This document shows, one piece after another, positions 53,316-63,916 of a DNA stretch of 64,000 nucleotides. The position numbers were made by a program, and so were the translations under genes. This DNA comes from Akkermansia muciniphila (lineage in GTDB: Bacteria > Verrucomicrobiota > Verrucomicrobiia > Verrucomicrobiales > Akkermansiaceae). The DNA lies in assembly GCF_040616545.1 (NCBI RefSeq), contig NZ_CP156688.1, forward strand, positions 2,356,001-2,420,000, given 5' to 3'. Position 1 is the first letter of the stretch, and each line of letters starts with the position of its first letter. The notes beneath the pieces are model-generated. The model saw only the letters and a list, made by a program, of their open reading frames with translations, did not search any database and was not told where the DNA came from.

Positions 53316-53660
53316 ATGCCTGAATTTACAAATGCATTTAGCGGATTGAAGGAAGACCGGATGCTCACCCATGACGAATTGGTGAGGGCCATCCGTTTCA
53401 TGATCGCAGCGGAATATGAATCCATCCAGCTTTATACCCAGCTTGCCGCCTCCATTGACCATAAACTGGCCCAGGAAGTTCTTTGGGATATTTCCGATGA
53501 AGAGAAGGAACACGCGGGAGAATTCCTCCGTCTTCTCCAAGTTCTGGCCCCGGACGAACAGGGCTTTTACGACGAAGGAATGGGTGAAACCAATGAAAAA
53601 ATTGACAAGCTGAAAGCGTCCTGCCCGGACGGCAAATGCAGCAGTTCCTCTGCCCATTGA
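53316..53660 (+). CDS. Ferritin-like protein (rubrerythrin/encapsulated-ferritin-like), copy 1
   Basis: A 114-residue two-helix-type protein. LVRAIRFMIAAEYESIQLY and ISDEEKEHAGEFLRLLQVLAPDE carry the Glu and ExxH residues of a di-iron site. Such short proteins pack as dimers and some are cargo of encapsulin nanocompartments, storing iron. No encapsulin gene is in the window. The C-terminal tail CPDGKCSSSS carries a CxxxxC. It is nearly identical at its 5' end to the copy 300 bp downstream. Confidence 0.75.
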   Translation: MPEFTNAFSGLKEDRMLTHDELVRAIRFMIAAEYESIQLYTQLAASIDHKLAQEVLWDISDEEKEHAGEFLRLLQVLAPDEQGFYDEGMGETNEKIDKLKASCPDGKCSSSSAH

Positions 53661-53951
53661 CGGATTTCCCAGCCGCCGCTGTCAAACGCCCGCTTTTTCC
53701 TTCAGGGAGAAGTCGGGCGTTTTCTCTTGCCGTATGGGGCGCCCGTTTTGTCTCTCTCATTTCACATCCGTAGTGGAAGGCACGCCGGAGAGGGGGGCGG
53801 AAAATTGTTGTTTCCCCCGCCTCAAAACATGACGGGAAGCGGCATCGCCGCTATTAGACCATTTTCTATGGAAAAAGTTCAAAGAATGTCGCAAAAAAAT
53901 GTATGACAAAAACATTTTGAATACATTAGTGGTGATTTGAGTCATACCTGC

Positions 53952-54287
53952 ATGCCTGAATTTACAAATGCATTTAGCGGACTGAAGGAAGACCGGATGC
54001 TCACCCATGACGAATTGGTGAGGGCCATCCGGTTTATGATCGCAGCGGAGTATGAGGCCATCCAGCTCTATACCCAGCTTGCCGAATCCATCGACAACAA
54101 ACTGGCTCAGGAAGTTCTTTTGGATATTTCCAATGAAGAAAAGGAACACGCGGGAGAATTTCTCCGTCTCCTTCAGGTACTGGCCCCGGATGAACAGGGC
54201 TTTTACGACGAAGGAATGGGTGAAACCAATGAAAAAATTGACAAGCTGAAAGCGTCCTGCAAGGACGGTTCATGCAGTTCCCATTGA
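53952..54287 (+). CDS. Ferritin-like protein, copy 2 (tandem duplicate)
   Basis: A 111-residue paralogue of the preceding gene. The first 70 codons are almost identical (MPEFTNAFSGLKEDRMLTHD onward) and the tail CKDGSCSSH keeps two cysteines. The ATG at 53952 aligns with the copy-1 start; an upstream in-frame TTG is rejected. The di-iron residues are kept. The close match points to recent duplication. Both copies are separately promoted by ~290-bp gaps. Confidence 0.75.
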   Translation: MPEFTNAFSGLKEDRMLTHDELVRAIRFMIAAEYEAIQLYTQLAESIDNKLAQEVLLDISNEEKEHAGEFLRLLQVLAPDEQGFYDEGMGETNEKIDKLKASCKDGSCSSH

Positions 54288-54344
54288 CGGAACTTTCCGT
54301 CTGCTTGAAATGCCCGGTTTTCCTGCGTGGGGAGACCGGGCATT

Positions 54345-54818
54345 TCAATGCTGCGCCTTTGCTTCCAGAGCGGCCGCCTGCCGGGCGCAGAAGGCAATGC
54401 AGCGTTCGCAGGGGCGTGAGGCGTAATAGGCCGCGGTCCGTTCGCCGGGGCGCGCCGTTTCCGCGGCCAGCCGTTCCGGAGACAGGCCCAGCAGCTCCCG
54501 GCAGTAAAGCGTGCCGAATTCCTGTTTGAAGGAGGCCGCCAGGGATTGCACCAGGGAAAAGATTTTTTCCTTTTCTCCAGTCTCCGGAGAACTGTTTCCG
54601 TACAGGCTTCCCGCCAGCATGCTCAGTCCGCAAAAAGCTCCGCATACCTCCCGCATGCGGCCTATGCCAGCTCCAAGCGGGGAGGAAAGCTTCAGGGCCG
54701 TTTCTTCCGTCAGGCCGCAGACATCCGCAAAGGCGGCAAAGACGGACTGGGAACAGTTGTACCCCTGGTGAAAATAGTCCAGCGCCCGGGCTTCCCGGGC
54801 TTCCTTGGAAGCGCTCAT
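54345..54818 (-). CDS. C_GCAxxG_C_C family redox protein
   Basis: A 157-residue protein with NCSQSVFAAF, REVCGAFCGLSMLAG (a variant of the CGAxxG motif) and C-terminal CERCIAFC. The conserved cysteines suggest redox or metal binding; the reaction is unknown. It lies 14 bp after the DedA gene on the same strand. Confidence 0.8.
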   Translation of the reverse strand: MSASKEAREARALDYFHQGYNCSQSVFAAFADVCGLTEETALKLSSPLGAGIGRMREVCGAFCGLSMLAGSLYGNSSPETGEKEKIFSLVQSLAASFKQEFGTLYCRELLGLSPERLAAETARPGERTAAYYASRPCERCIAFCARQAAALEAKAQH

Positions 54819-54832
54819 GGAAAAAGTATGAG

Positions 54833-55525
54833 TTACTGCTCCTCTTCACGGGTGGCCTGTGCGGAGGCATCCTGCGGCTTCTTGCGGTCCGTCAGCCGCA
54901 GCATGATGATGTAGCAGACGGCCAGCACCAGCACGGCCAGAATGAGGGGAAGGCTTTCGCTCTTGACGGTGAGGATCAGTTCATCCGGGGATTTGAGCAG
55001 TTCCGGATGCCGTTCACCGATGCGGTGGCCGTACCAGGCGAGCACCGTGCACCAGACAAATGCGCCGAGCACCGTGACCAGGGAGAAGACGCCGAATCCC
55101 ATGCGGACAATCCCCGCGGGAATGGAGATCAGGTGGCGGATGACGGGCAGCAGGCGGGCGAAGAAAACGCCGGAGACCTCGTAACGCTGAAGGAAGACTT
55201 CCGCCTTTTCCACCTTTTGGGGGGGCATGAAAAAGAACTTGCCCCAGCGCATGATAACCGGACGCCCCACGATGCGGGCGACCGCGTACGTAATGGCGGA
55301 CCCCAGCCAGGAGCCGAACGTCCCTGCAATCACCACCCCCCAGAAGCTCATGCTCGCCCCGTCCTGGGCGGAAAGGATGGCCGCGGGCGGAATGACTACC
55401 TCACTGGGGACGGGAAAGATGGAGCTTTCCATGGCCATCAGGACAATGACGCCCACGTAACCCCAGTCCTGCACCCAGGACATCCAAAGCGAGACCAATT
55501 CATGCATACGGCGCGTATCTTGCAT
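54833..55525 (-). CDS. DedA family membrane protein
   Basis: A 230-residue inner-membrane protein with the DedA core: ESSIFPVPSEVVIPPA, GSWLGSAITYAVARIVGR, FFARLLPVIRHLISIPAGI and a charged C-terminus. DedA proteins help move lipids such as C55 carriers or phosphatidylethanolamine across the membrane. An AAGGA lies 5 bp before the ATG at 55525. It is divergent from lpxB. Confidence 0.88.
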   Translation of the reverse strand: MQDTRRMHELVSLWMSWVQDWGYVGVIVLMAMESSIFPVPSEVVIPPAAILSAQDGASMSFWGVVIAGTFGSWLGSAITYAVARIVGRPVIMRWGKFFFMPPQKVEKAEVFLQRYEVSGVFFARLLPVIRHLISIPAGIVRMGFGVFSLVTVLGAFVWCTVLAWYGHRIGERHPELLKSPDELILTVKSESLPLILAVLVLAVCYIIMLRLTDRKKPQDASAQATREEEQ

Positions 55526-55616
55526 TAAAATCCTTGAAAGGAAAGTCTTTTATTGCGCCGCTGAAACGGGGCTGGTAAGGTAAAAAGGCATACGGCGCGC
55601 GCCGTAGCGGAGAGTG

Positions 55617-56735
55617 ATGAAGCTTTATATTATAGCAGGAGAGAAGAGCGGGGATATTCACGGAGCCCTGCTGTTGAAGAATCTGCTGCGCCTGATGCCC
55701 GGAATGGACGTTCAGGGGCTGGGCGGCCGCGGCATGCATGCGCTGTGCCCCGGCGTGGAGGACTGGGCGGATGAAGCCGCCGTCATCGGCGTGGTGGAGG
55801 TGCTCAAGAAGTACGGATGGTTCAGGAGGCGTTTTCTCTCCATTCTCGAGCGTATACGGCAGGACCAGCCGGACTGCCTCATCCTGATTGACTACCCGGG
55901 ATTCAACCTGCGCCTGGCGGAAAAAGTCCGCAAGTGCTGCCCCCGTACCAAAATCGTTTACTTTATCTCCCCGCAGGTGTGGGCCTGGCACCGCGGGCGC
56001 ATTCCCAAGATGGTGCACATGCTGGACCTGATGATGTGCATTTTCCCCTTTGAGGCCCCCTTGTTCCAGGAAGCCGGACTGAGAACGGAGTTCGTGGGGC
56101 ATCCCCTGGTGGATGAAATTGCCTCCATCCGTAAGGAGGGCGTCCGGCAGCCGTCCCTGATCGGGCTCTTTCCCGGCAGCCGGAACAGGGAGATTGACAG
56201 GCATTTTCCGGTGTTCATAGAGGTAGTGCGCCGTCTTTCCCGGGAACGGCCGGAGCTGTCCTTTGAAACCGCCGCCTCCACGGAGGTGCTTGCAGAAAGA
56301 ATGCGCGGCATGGCGCAAAACGCCGGCATGCGGCCGGAACTCTTCCACATTACGGTGGGCGGCTATCATGAACTGATGGACCGCGCCGCCGTGGGCGTGG
56401 TGGCTTCCGGCACCGCCACGATGGAGGCCGCCTTGCACCGTCTTCCGTACATGCTGGTGTACAAGGTTCCGCTGCTCACGTACTGGATGGCCCGCATGCT
56501 CATTAAAATACGCTTTATCGGCATGGTGAACATTCTGGCGCAGAAGCCCGTGGTAAAGGAGCTGGTCCAGTTTGACTTTACGCCGGAGAAGGTGATTCAG
56601 GAAATAGAACGCCTGCTGGTTCCGGAAAACAGGGACGCCCTGCTGGCGGAAATGAAAGACGCCTCTGACAAGCTGGGGCAGGGGGGCGCTGCGGAACATG
56701 CGGCGCAGGCCGTGTGCCATCTGTTGGAGGAATAA
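55617..56735 (+). CDS. lpxB: Lipid-A-disaccharide synthase
   Basis: LpxB joins UDP-diacylglucosamine and lipid X to make the lipid A disaccharide, so the cell has an LPS-type outer membrane. The 372-residue GT19 protein has IAGEKSGDIHGA, IDYPGFNLRLA, SPQVWAWHRGRI, FVGHPLVDE and ASGTATMEAAL. A GGAG precedes the ATG at 55617; the GTG one codon earlier is less likely. Confidence 0.95.
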   Translation: MKLYIIAGEKSGDIHGALLLKNLLRLMPGMDVQGLGGRGMHALCPGVEDWADEAAVIGVVEVLKKYGWFRRRFLSILERIRQDQPDCLILIDYPGFNLRLAEKVRKCCPRTKIVYFISPQVWAWHRGRIPKMVHMLDLMMCIFPFEAPLFQEAGLRTEFVGHPLVDEIASIRKEGVRQPSLIGLFPGSRNREIDRHFPVFIEVVRRLSRERPELSFETAASTEVLAERMRGMAQNAGMRPELFHITVGGYHELMDRAAVGVVASGTATMEAALHRLPYMLVYKVPLLTYWMARMLIKIRFIGMVNILAQKPVVKELVQFDFTPEKVIQEIERLLVPENRDALLAEMKDASDKLGQGGAAEHAAQAVCHLLEE

Positions 56736-56862
56736 GCGGCAAGGCTTTTTCCCCGGATATTGGTTCCGGGAGAACCGGGAGTGCCTGTTTGATTGGGCGC
56801 GGTTTCTGTGCTTCTGCCTTGGCCGGGGTGTTTCCCGGAGAATCAAGGCCTCCGGAAGAATG

Positions 56863-56889
56863 AAAAAGCGCCGGGCGAACCCGGCGCTT
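56863..56889 (-). terminator. Terminator after gdhA
   Basis: AAGCGCCGGG (56866-56875) pairs with CCCGGCGCTT (56880-56889), loop CGAA. On the minus strand it is followed by TTTTTC, 32 bp after the gdhA stop. Confidence 0.85.
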
Positions 56890-56921
56890 CATGGTGTGTT
56901 TTACGTTGAAAGCAGGCAGGC

Positions 56922-58736
<1,815 letters not shown>

Positions 58737-59462
58737 ATGAAGAAAACATTATTCCTGCTTATTGCCGGAGGGGCTTTTTCCATTGCCCAGGCGGCTTCTG
58801 TTTTTGTGGATGTGTACAGGGATGGGGAAGGAAGGGACGGCATGAACCAATACATTTCCAACGCTGCGGCTGTTCTCCCCTTGGTGGACGCCTCCGGCAG
58901 CGAGACTCCCTATACTCTTAAAATCGTTAAAAGCGCCGGAAATTTCTTCAACACGACGCTTGCCACCATGGCTCCCGGGGAGGATGACCCTGCCTATTAC
59001 GCTTATTACCAGAACAAGGCGGCGATGACGGACCTAGTTAATACCCTCGGTTCTTTTGATTACAGCGCGCTGGCCTCCTACATGGCTCCCGGGGCCGGAG
59101 GTTCCACCACATCCTCCATTCAATTGGGAGGGCTGACCGTGGGAGACACGGTAACGCTGTATATGTTCATTTCCAGTACTGCCTCTGCTCCGGGGGCTAC
59201 TGCCGTGACCGGGGGTACCGGCTCCTTCGAATACGCCGCGGCGGACGGGAGCGGATTTTCATCCACTCCTTCCTTCGCCAACGGCAAGCTCACCCTGGTC
59301 AAGTGGACGGGAGAGGCCACGGCGGATACCCTGGATTTCCGCATCGGAGGACAGAAGGCCGGGGTTGCGGCCATGGCGTTTTCAGTCGTTCCGGAACCGG
59401 CTGCGGCCTCCATGGGACTGCTTGGACTGGCCGTTATGATGGTGCGCCGCCGCAGGGCGTAA
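58737..59462 (+). CDS. PEP-CTERM-like surface protein
   Basis: A 241-residue protein with a signal peptide (MKKTLFLLIAGGAFSIAQA), a Gly/Ser/Thr/Ala-rich passenger, and a C-terminal VPEPAAASMGLLGLAVMMV followed by RRRR. That tail (PEP motif, one helix, basic end) is the PEP-CTERM sorting signal that exosortases cleave. The passenger has no recognised domain. No exosortase is in the window, but a CPBP protease at 33.4 kb could belong to the pathway. Confidence 0.75.
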   Translation: MKKTLFLLIAGGAFSIAQAASVFVDVYRDGEGRDGMNQYISNAAAVLPLVDASGSETPYTLKIVKSAGNFFNTTLATMAPGEDDPAYYAYYQNKAAMTDLVNTLGSFDYSALASYMAPGAGGSTTSSIQLGGLTVGDTVTLYMFISSTASAPGATAVTGGTGSFEYAAADGSGFSSTPSFANGKLTLVKWTGEATADTLDFRIGGQKAGVAAMAFSVVPEPAAASMGLLGLAVMMVRRRRA

Positions 59463-59591
59463 TCCCGTTCACCCCGGCGTTCTTTTCCTTGTTACTGGGC
59501 CATCCCCGGAGACGGCATGATCCCCGCTCTCCGGGTTTTTCCGCGTGACGGGCGGGGAAAAGCTTCTTTCGGGCGCTCCCGCAGGGAAAAA

Positions 59592-60602
59592 TCAGGCGGT
59601 CAGGCGTTCGATCCATGCCCGCGTTTTCAAATCCCCCTCCGCCATCTTCTTGGCCCGGTGGAGCAGGGTTCCCATGGATTTGGGGATGCCCATGTGCAGG
59701 CGGTTGCTGATCCAGGCGTACGGAACCAGCGTGCTTTGCCGGACGGCCAGGGCAATAATGAGCTTGGACGGGTGGCTGTAGGGCGTGACAAGCAAATCCT
59801 CCTCTGACAGGCCGAACGCCTTCAGGCCGTTTTTCACGATGATTTCTGCCTGGTATTCCCCTATTTCCGAGGCGCGCGCCCCCGTAGTGACGGGCTTCCT
59901 GCGCGCCAGCCGGGGCAGTTCCCCCACCAGTCTGGCGCGGAAGGCGCTGGAGCCGTAGCACCAGCCCCGCTGCACGGTGCCGGGGCCCACGTGCCCCGCG
60001 GGGAGCAGGGAGCGTTCATCCATGCGTTCCGCCTCAAAGCGGCCCATCAGATGGTTGAGGTACTTCTGGCGCCCGTCATCCGTATCGTCACAGCCAAAGC
60101 ACACCAGGCCGCGTTCCGGGTGAATCCACTTGGGCCTTTTCGCGGGGGCTGCCAGCCATGCCGGGAGGCTGGTCCACTTGCAGCCGGAAAGGAACGTGTG
60201 GCGGCGCGCCAGGCCGGACCGCGCCGGATTCAGGTGAATATAGTCAATGATGGTGGAAAAATAATGGGCGTTCTCCGCTTCCACCACCATGGCGTGGTAC
60301 CTGCCCGCAAACAGGTGGCCGCGCATGCGGTGGCGCGCGTTGAAGCGCTGCGTGTAGGCGGTCTGGAGCCATTTCATGCCGTCCACCAGATTGGCGCGGG
60401 CCGTCTGGAAAAGAATATGGTAGTGATTGGCCATCAGAGCATAGGCGTACACGGTCCAGCCGCTTCTGCGGGCCGCCTCATGAAAAGTGCGCAGAAAGAT
60501 TTCCCGGTCCTCGTCATCCAGATAAATGGCGTCTCCGCGGTTGCCTTCGCTCTGCACGTGATAGACCGCTCCGGGGTACTCTATTCTCAACGTACGGCTC
60601 AT
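59592..60602 (-). CDS. REP-associated tyrosine transposase (RAYT), IS200-like Y1 family
   Basis: A 336-residue HUH single-strand transposase. EYPGAVYHVQSEGNRGDAIY (8-27) is the N-terminal strand, MANHYHIL has HxH at 60/62, and IIDYIHLNPARSG carries the likely nucleophile Tyr121. The C-terminal third resembles the DnaA-like helix-turn-helix tail of larger RAYTs. Such enzymes act on REP hairpins. GGGGTCAG-type motifs lie just upstream at 60659-60667 and near 58.4 kb. No flanking duplication is evident. Confidence 0.88.
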   Translation of the reverse strand: MSRTLRIEYPGAVYHVQSEGNRGDAIYLDDEDREIFLRTFHEAARRSGWTVYAYALMANHYHILFQTARANLVDGMKWLQTAYTQRFNARHRMRGHLFAGRYHAMVVEAENAHYFSTIIDYIHLNPARSGLARRHTFLSGCKWTSLPAWLAAPAKRPKWIHPERGLVCFGCDDTDDGRQKYLNHLMGRFEAERMDERSLLPAGHVGPGTVQRGWCYGSSAFRARLVGELPRLARRKPVTTGARASEIGEYQAEIIVKNGLKAFGLSEEDLLVTPYSHPSKLIIALAVRQSTLVPYAWISNRLHMGIPKSMGTLLHRAKKMAEGDLKTRAWIERLTA

Positions 60603-60831
60603 AATGCCGGAAGCGTACCGGATGGGGGTAAAAATGCAAGTTTGTTGTTATTTTTAACCTGACCCCTATCGTGAAAAAAGAGGATGGAAAAATTGCGTTT
60701 TTAAGCTGCTCCGTGTTTCCGGGAAGGGAGCCCTGCCTCCGCCGGGTGCCGGACGGGATACCGCCGGAGAGGCGTACAGTGCTCCCCGCAAGTTTTCCGG
60801 AACGGGGACGTGGCCTGGAAAAACGCCGTTC
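60603..60831. other. Intergenic region upstream of transposase with REP-like motif
   Basis: About 230 bp. CTGACCCCT (60659-60667), on the minus strand AGGGGTCAG, lies 56 bp before the transposase start and precedes an A/T-rich run; it resembles 58390-58447. No gene is supported here. Confidence 0.45.
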
Positions 60832-62622
60832 CTATTGCAGTTTCTCCCGCCGCATGATCTCGGAGAGCACCAGGTAAAGGTCCGTCTTGTTGACGACGCC
60901 CAGCAGCAGGTCGTTGTTCGGGTTGACCAGCGCCAGGGATTCCGCGCAGTGGGGGCGCGAGAAGATGCCCAGGGCTTCCGGAAGGTGCATGTCCGCGGGC
61001 AGGGTGGGCATGTCGCTGCGCAGCACGTCCATGGCCAGGACGGCCTGGGCCAGCTCCTTGTTGCGGGCGAAGGCCGCCACGTCCTCCGCCACTACGCTGC
61101 CCAGGTACTTGCCCGCGGGGGAGGTGACAAAGATGGGCTGGGCCGGGTTCTTGATGAGCATGGAAGCGATGGTGCCGAATTTGTCCAGGGGGTGGACCAC
61201 GGGCGGGTCCTTGCGGGCCACGTCCTGAAGCTGCACCTGGGCCAGGGGCTTGTCAAAGGTGCTTCTGGGGCCGAAAGCCAGGGAGTCATGGTACATGGAC
61301 TGGGCCTTCGTCAGCCGCGCCATGCCGTAGGAGACCAGAACGCCGATGATCAGGGGGAACATCATGTGCCCGGCCATGGTGAATTCCACCACCAGCACCA
61401 GGGAGGTGATGGGGGCGTTGGCCGCCGTGGTGAAGAAGGCGGCCATGCCCACCAGGGAATAGGCGATGGCATGGTCCCCCGGCACGCCGAGCTGGGTGAG
61501 CGCCGTACTGAACAGGAAGCCGCACACGCTGCCGATGGTGAGGCTGGGCGTCAGCGCGCCCCCCACCGTACCTACGCCAAAGACGATGGCGACGGTGAAT
61601 ATTTTCAGGAACAGCAGGATGCCCGCCCGCGTGGCGTCAAATTCATAATGAATGAGGGAGGTGATGATGTTTTTGCCGTTGCCCACAATTTCCGGGTAGA
61701 AAATGGCGATGACGCCCACCAGCATGCCTGCGGCCATCAGGCGCACGGGCAGCCACTGGCGTTTCCCGTTCAGGTACTGGCGGGATTTTTTAAGGATCAG
61801 GAGCCAGAAACTGGCTACCAGGGAGGCCAGCGCGCCCAGCAGGACGCACCAGAGCACATGCTGGTTGCCCGTCAGGGAAACCTCCTGCTGGAGCTGGTAG
61901 ATGGGGGCCGGTTCATGGAACAGGCCCATCGTAAAATATCCCGCGCAGCTCGCCACCAGCAGGGGGGCCAGAAAGTCAATGGTCAGCGCGCCCAGCACGA
62001 TTTCACTGATGAACAGGCCGCCGGCCAGGGGCGTATGGAAGGCGGAGGACATGCCGGAGGCCGCGGCGCAGGCTACAACCAGGCGCAGGCGCGGCGCGGA
62101 GAGGTGGAAGAAGCGCCCCAGGGCGGACCCCACTACGGCGGCGGCCTGCACCAGCGGGCCTTCACGGCCTATGGAGGCGCCGGAGCCTACGGAGAAAACG
62201 GCGGACAGGGAGCGCAGCAGGCTGGGCTTGGGGGGGACGTAGCCATTGCCCAGGGCCACGGCTTCCATGTATTCCGTGGCCTTGGCCGGGACAAAGCGGT
62301 GCGTGAAGAGAAGGGTAAGGCCGGCCAGCAGGCCGCCCGCCGCCGGGACGAAGATGCACCACGCCCAGTCCTCACGGGCCATTTCCTGAAAGACCTGGAT
62401 CTGCTTGTAGCTGGTGCGGCCCGTCAGGAGGTCCTGCACCAGCTCCACTCCCCATTCAAAGACAAGGGCCGTCAGCGCGCCTAGCGCGCCTACGACGACG
62501 GCCCAGATGAAGATGACCTGCTTGTCCCCCAGCTTGACTTTTTCACGCAGGCTCAGCGCCATGCGGAGCCATGACCAGGAGATGTGCGTTTTTGCCGCAG
62601 GCTCGTTCTTCTTGTCCGTCAT
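60832..62622 (-). CDS. ClC-type chloride channel/antiporter with CBS domains
   Basis: The 596-residue membrane protein has the ClC selectivity motifs GSGASIGREGP, the GVGTVGGALTP region (a variant of GxFxP) and about 10-12 hydrophobic segments, then a C-terminal pair of CBS-like domains (about 475-590) that often bind nucleotides to control the channel. ClC proteins exchange or conduct chloride. The start overlaps the EIIA stop by 4 bp, so the two are co-translated. Confidence 0.92.
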   Translation of the reverse strand: MTDKKNEPAAKTHISWSWLRMALSLREKVKLGDKQVIFIWAVVVGALGALTALVFEWGVELVQDLLTGRTSYKQIQVFQEMAREDWAWCIFVPAAGGLLAGLTLLFTHRFVPAKATEYMEAVALGNGYVPPKPSLLRSLSAVFSVGSGASIGREGPLVQAAAVVGSALGRFFHLSAPRLRLVVACAAASGMSSAFHTPLAGGLFISEIVLGALTIDFLAPLLVASCAGYFTMGLFHEPAPIYQLQQEVSLTGNQHVLWCVLLGALASLVASFWLLILKKSRQYLNGKRQWLPVRLMAAGMLVGVIAIFYPEIVGNGKNIITSLIHYEFDATRAGILLFLKIFTVAIVFGVGTVGGALTPSLTIGSVCGFLFSTALTQLGVPGDHAIAYSLVGMAAFFTTAANAPITSLVLVVEFTMAGHMMFPLIIGVLVSYGMARLTKAQSMYHDSLAFGPRSTFDKPLAQVQLQDVARKDPPVVHPLDKFGTIASMLIKNPAQPIFVTSPAGKYLGSVVAEDVAAFARNKELAQAVLAMDVLRSDMPTLPADMHLPEALGIFSRPHCAESLALVNPNNDLLLGVVNKTDLYLVLSEIMRREKLQ

Positions 62623-63062
62623 TGCAGGGCGTGTTGAAGGGACGCCAGCAGGCTGGCTTCATCTCCCGTCCATTCCCCGTTGGGGCCCAGAGGAGCGTTT
62701 TTATGCCACCGCAGCAGCTTCTGCATGGTGGTCAGGTAGCCGGTCACCATGGCGGTGGGAACGCCCAGCATGACGATGAGATGGGCATGGCGGCCGTCGT
62801 CCGGCCAGAGGATTCCTTCCGGGCTGAGGCCCACGGTAACCTGCATGGAATCCAGGGCGCTGGTGCGTCCGTGGGGGACGGCCAGCCCGTGGTCCAGGTA
62901 GGTGGTTTGCGTTTCCTCGCGCAGGAGGACGGCATTCTTGATATGCCTTAGCTGGCGTTCGTCAAGGACTTCCGCCATGGAATCCGTCAAGGTTTCCAGA
63001 GCCTGTTCCTGAGTGGTTGAGGGCTGGAACGTGCGTACGTGAATTTGAAGATTGTCTGCCAC
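62619..63062 (-). CDS. PTS EIIA (fructose/Ntr-type) domain protein
   Basis: A single EIIA domain, 147 residues from GTG 63062. YLDHGLAVPHGRTSALD holds the phosphorylated His64. It is close to PtsN/EIIA-Fru. A longer frame to a TTG at 63227 adds non-conserved residues. It overlaps ClC by 4 bp. With HPr and enzyme I in the same window and no sugar permease, it may regulate ion transport by its phosphorylation state. The start is uncertain. Confidence 0.85.
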   Translation of the reverse strand: MADNLQIHVRTFQPSTTQEQALETLTDSMAEVLDERQLRHIKNAVLLREETQTTYLDHGLAVPHGRTSALDSMQVTVGLSPEGILWPDDGRHAHLIVMLGVPTAMVTGYLTTMQKLLRWHKNAPLGPNGEWTGDEASLLASLQHALQ

Positions 63063-63278
63063 CGGATCTGCTAAAGGCTTTTGACTTTTAATTCTATGAA
63101 GGGAACCCTGATTATCAAGGAAATTCTGGTCTGCGGACGGGGAAGGGCGCTTTCCCGGAGAATTGGGGGCGGGGAAAATGGGGGAGGCCCTTTCAGGCGT
63201 GGCCGTTTTGCCCCAAGCGTGGCGCAACGGCCTGTTTTTAGGCTTTCTCTTCCGCGGGAATGAAGCTACCCTGCCGCC

Positions 63279-63818
63279 ATGATGCAGGATTCAGAGGTCA
63301 TCAAACTCGTCAAACCCGTTCCGTCCGACCGCCTGGCCACCCAGGTGCTGGTGATGTGGTATAATACGGTGCGCCCCAGGTGGAAGAAGCCCCTGGACTT
63401 ATCCATTACCGCCTTCTTTGTGCTGATGACGCTGTACTCCTTTTCCCTGCGTCCGCTGCCCATCTTTGCATGGCTCTCCCTTGCCGGGGCGCTGATGGCG
63501 ATCATCCTGTCCTGGTTCTACGTTCCCTTCCTGGCGAAGGCCGCTCTGGCCGCCAACAAGAAGGTGCCCATGTACCACCAGGAGAAGGATTACGTTTTTC
63601 ATGAGGATTACCTGACCTTTTCCAGCAAGGGCGTTGAGCCCATGAACATTCCCTACGACCGCTTCACCACCCTGTGCAGGACGCGCCACGCCCTGCTGTT
63701 CCTGTTTGGAAAAAAGCTGGTGCTGTGGCTGCCGATTCAGCTCATGAGCAAGGAAGAGCTGGCAAGCATCCTGAGCAGGTTCCGGAACCACGGCGTGGAA
63801 GTGCGGGATATTTCCTGA
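63279..63818 (+). CDS. YcxB-like membrane protein
   Basis: A 179-residue protein with two hydrophobic helices (about 42-60 and 64-84) and a C-terminal soluble domain (YVFHEDYLTFSSKGVEPMNIPYDRF, from about residue 106) with the YcxB/PH-like pattern. Function is unknown. It is divergent from the EIIA-ClC operon. Two adjacent ATGs (63279, 63282) are possible starts. Confidence 0.65.
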   Translation: MMQDSEVIKLVKPVPSDRLATQVLVMWYNTVRPRWKKPLDLSITAFFVLMTLYSFSLRPLPIFAWLSLAGALMAIILSWFYVPFLAKAALAANKKVPMYHQEKDYVFHEDYLTFSSKGVEPMNIPYDRFTTLCRTRHALLFLFGKKLVLWLPIQLMSKEELASILSRFRNHGVEVRDIS

Positions 63819-63916
63819 GGCGGCAAGCCGTTCATGGCTGTTCCGGAACAGTCGCAAATTTGCCGTTTCCGCGCCTTTTTTATTGAGCGCGGGGTCAAAA
63901 CGGGTAGGGTATTTCC

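Noticed and set aside
60835-62484. 549-codon plus-strand open frame
   Set aside because: It lies antisense to the ClC gene; composition (His/Gln/Gly-rich) is typical of a shadow frame.
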